From: JANNHP01 sp031404455
GTDB lineage: Bacteria; Planctomycetota; JAJSAM01; JAJVHW01
Length of the DNA stretch: 22,300 bases
Reading direction: 5' to 3'
Assembly (NCBI GenBank): GCA_031404455.1
Contig: JANNHP010000110.1
Coordinates: 1 to 22,300 of the forward strand
Position numbers and translations under genes: made by a program. This document shows, in pieces, positions 20,764 to 22,300 of the stretch (its first letter is position 1; each line of letters opens with the position of its first letter). Under the pieces are notes generated by a model. That model had not been told where the DNA came from, searched no databases, and was given only the letters and a program-made list of their open reading frames with translations.

Positions 20764-21375
20764 ATGAGCGGGTTCCGCAAGTGGTTCGGTCTCGACTACG
20801 AGGAGTCGTGGAAGGCGATCGCCGCGGAGATGGAGGGGCGGTACCGCGCAGGTTCCTGGGGCACCGGTTCGCGCGTGGACGTGGACGTGGGCGACTGGAC
20901 GTTCACGCTCGACATCTACGTCGTGAGCACCGGCAAGACGAGCCAGACCTACACGCGCCTGAGGGCTCCGTACGTCAACGCGACGGGCTTCCGCTTCAAG
21001 CTCTTCCGCCAGGGCTTCTTCGCGAAGATCGGCAAGGCGTTCGGCATGCAGGACGTCGTGATTGGAGTCCCCGAGTTCGACGAGACGTGGGTCGTGCAGG
21101 GCAACGACGAGAGCCGTCTGCGCGCGATCTTCGAGACGCCCGGACTGCGCTCGCTCCTCGCGGGGGCGGGCGACGTCTCCTTCTCCGTGCAGGACGACGA
21201 AGGCTGGTTCGGGAAGAAGTTCCCCGAGGGCGCCGACGAACTCGTGCTGACGACCCACGGAGCCGTGAGCGACCTCGCGCGGCTGAGGGTGTTCTTCGCG
21301 CTCTTCGCCGAGACGCTCGAACGGCTCGTCGACACGGGCGACGCGTCGGCGCGCCCCCCGGGCGTCGAGATCTGA
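20764..21375 (+). CDS. Uncharacterised soluble protein (203 aa)
   Basis: The start is set by AGGAGG. The protein opens MSGFRKWFGLDYEESWKAIA and has a mixed alpha/beta composition with many aromatic residues: DWTFTLDIYVV (about 40-50), then TRLRAPYVNATGFRFKLFRQG, and WVVQGNDESRLRAIFETP (about 114-131). There is no signal peptide, membrane helix or catalytic motif. The alternating hydrophobic strands and the middle WVVQGND segment look like a conserved bacterial hypothetical family of about 200 aa, but I cannot name it. It stands alone between the small basic gene and a convergent alpha/beta-hydrolase-like gene whose stop is only 6 nt away. Codon use is typical of the neighbourhood. Confidence 0.87.
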   Translation: MSGFRKWFGLDYEESWKAIAAEMEGRYRAGSWGTGSRVDVDVGDWTFTLDIYVVSTGKTSQTYTRLRAPYVNATGFRFKLFRQGFFAKIGKAFGMQDVVIGVPEFDETWVVQGNDESRLRAIFETPGLRSLLAGAGDVSFSVQDDEGWFGKKFPEGADELVLTTHGAVSDLARLRVFFALFAETLERLVDTGDASARPPGVEI

Positions 21376-21381
21376 GGAGCG

Positions 21382-22300
21382 TCAGACCTCGATCCGGCTG
21401 CTGGACTCCACGGGCGCCCGGCCGAACCCGACGACGCCGGGGTCGAGGGCCGACTCCACGAACTCGCCGAAGCGCGACTCGAGGACGAGCGGGAACACCG
21501 CGTTGTGGCCCATCTTCCGGCCGTCGCGCCCGTGGACGATGAGCGTGCTCGCCGGCACGAACTTCGACAGCGCGCGGGCGCCCTCCGCGTCGGGTTCGCA
21601 GTCCGCGCCGTGGACGAGAAGGAGGTTCGGCGGCGCGGCCGACGCCCGCACGAGGTCGCGGAGCATCTCGCCCGCGCCCCCGGCGCCGACCGTCTGCCAG
21701 CGCGGATCGAGCGGTCCCTTCCCGGCGACGGAGACGCCCTTGTCGAAGCCGTACCTGAGTGCCGTGACGATCGCGGGCAGTCCGCCGCCGCTCGTGCCGT
21801 ACGTCACGACCGCGCGGTACGCGCGACGGTCGAACATGCGCCCGATCTCGGCGACGAGACACTCGAAGTCGTCCGCGACGCCCGCGAGGCCGTCGCGGTA
21901 GCCGTTGCGCGACGGATCGCGCAGGACGAGCAGGTCGAAGCGGGAGGCGTCGAGATGCTGGAGGAAGACGGGGATCGGCATGAAGAGCCGTCGGGCCATG
22001 CCGGTGAAGCAGACGAGGAGCGTCTTCTGCGCCGTCGGTCCGCCGCCCGAGTACGACGACACGTTCGCCAGGAGCCGGCGCCGGACGAACGCCTCGGGTG
22101 CCGCCTTCCCGCTCTTCGCCGCCCATCCGGCGAGTCCCTCGACCCACTCGTAGCTCTCCGGCGGGAAGACCGTCTTCGGCCTGAGGCGCCGCACCGCGAG
22201 GGAGACGAGTCCGCCGCGTCGCGAGAGCGACTGCGAGATCGAGCCGTTCCAGACGACGGACCGCGGCGGCAGATCCCGGACGAGATCGTGGACGTCGAGC
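21382..22300 (-). CDS. Alpha/beta-hydrolase-like protein, 5' end beyond the window
   Basis: The frame ends at 21382 and stays open to the right edge. A GTG at 22194 could be a start, but the upstream codons look coding (…SVVWNGSISQSLSRRGG…), so the gene is probably longer. At least 305 residues are visible. The fold looks alpha/beta: LLVCFTGMARRLF, then a nucleophile-like elbow TYGTSGGGLP (Ser codon 21790-21792), LLLVHGADCEPDA, and GRDGRKMGHNAVFPL with a candidate catalytic His (21505-21507). The Ser-Gly-Gly elbow and late Asp and His suggest an esterase- or acyltransferase-like alpha/beta hydrolase, but the family is not identified. An extra N-terminal domain may lie outside. It converges with the 203-aa gene. 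Confidence 0.75.
   Translation of the reverse strand, partial: LDVHDLVRDLPPRSVVWNGSISQSLSRRGGLVSLAVRRLRPKTVFPPESYEWVEGLAGWAAKSGKAAPEAFVRRRLLANVSSYSGGGPTAQKTLLVCFTGMARRLFMPIPVFLQHLDASRFDLLVLRDPSRNGYRDGLAGVADDFECLVAEIGRMFDRRAYRAVVTYGTSGGGLPAIVTALRYGFDKGVSVAGKGPLDPRWQTVGAGGAGEMLRDLVRASAAPPNLLLVHGADCEPDAEGARALSKFVPASTLIVHGRDGRKMGHNAVFPLVLESRFGEFVESALDPGVVGFGRAPVESSSRIEV

Noticed and set aside
1..22300. CRISPR array, tRNA, rRNA, transposon ends or integrase
   Set aside because: I saw no spaced direct repeats, cloverleaf, rRNA-like segment or transposase motif anywhere in the window.

Overview
The window is very GC-rich DNA. Third codon positions are almost always G or C, so nearly every real gene throws long antisense and out-of-frame open frames. 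No rRNA, tRNA, CRISPR array, transposase or phage gene was recognised. Ser/Thr kinase, CHAT-TPR, ECF sigma factor, prenyltransferase-like repeats and an actin-like ATPase point to a complex, signalling-rich bacterium. Planctomycetota (or Myxococcota) is my best guess; this is inference from gene content, with no marker gene to settle it.

Left signalling block (1-11160). After a probable 3' gene end (1-246) come three co-directional genes: a membrane-anchored prenyltransferase/squalene-oxidase-repeat protein (320-1651), a degenerate receiver-domain protein (1635-2081) and a 1159-aa Ser/Thr kinase fused to an ATPase and a TPR-like tail (2152-5631). A convergent ECF sigma factor follows (6242-5691). 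It is divergent from a two-gene unit in which a 209-aa protein (6495-7124) overlaps a 930-aa TPR-CHAT caspase-like protease (7121-9913). A secreted subtilisin-family protease (10168-11160) lies beyond two hairpins. This block reads as a sensing, phosphorylation and proteolysis region.

Central block (11424-15864, minus strand). A 620-aa coiled-coil protein is followed by a 404-aa actin-like ATPase with an unusual second phosphate motif. I consider this pair the best candidate for an undescribed system: a bacterial actin with a dedicated coiled-coil partner. A strong hairpin follows the actin-like gene, and a secreted sialidase-like beta-propeller protein lies downstream.

Right block (16082-22300). 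A zinc metallopeptidase and a D-Ala-D-Ala-ligase-like ATP-grasp enzyme are translationally coupled (20079-18035). A Cys-rich ferredoxin-like protein follows them. A broken copy of the ATP-grasp C terminus sits about 2 kb away, head-to-head with a GNAT acetyltransferase. Next come a 46-aa extremely basic protein, an uncharacterised 203-aa soluble protein, and an alpha/beta-hydrolase-like protein whose reading frame stays open through the right edge. Several genes end in strong hairpins without U-tracts.

All assignments come from motifs read by eye; no homology search was run.
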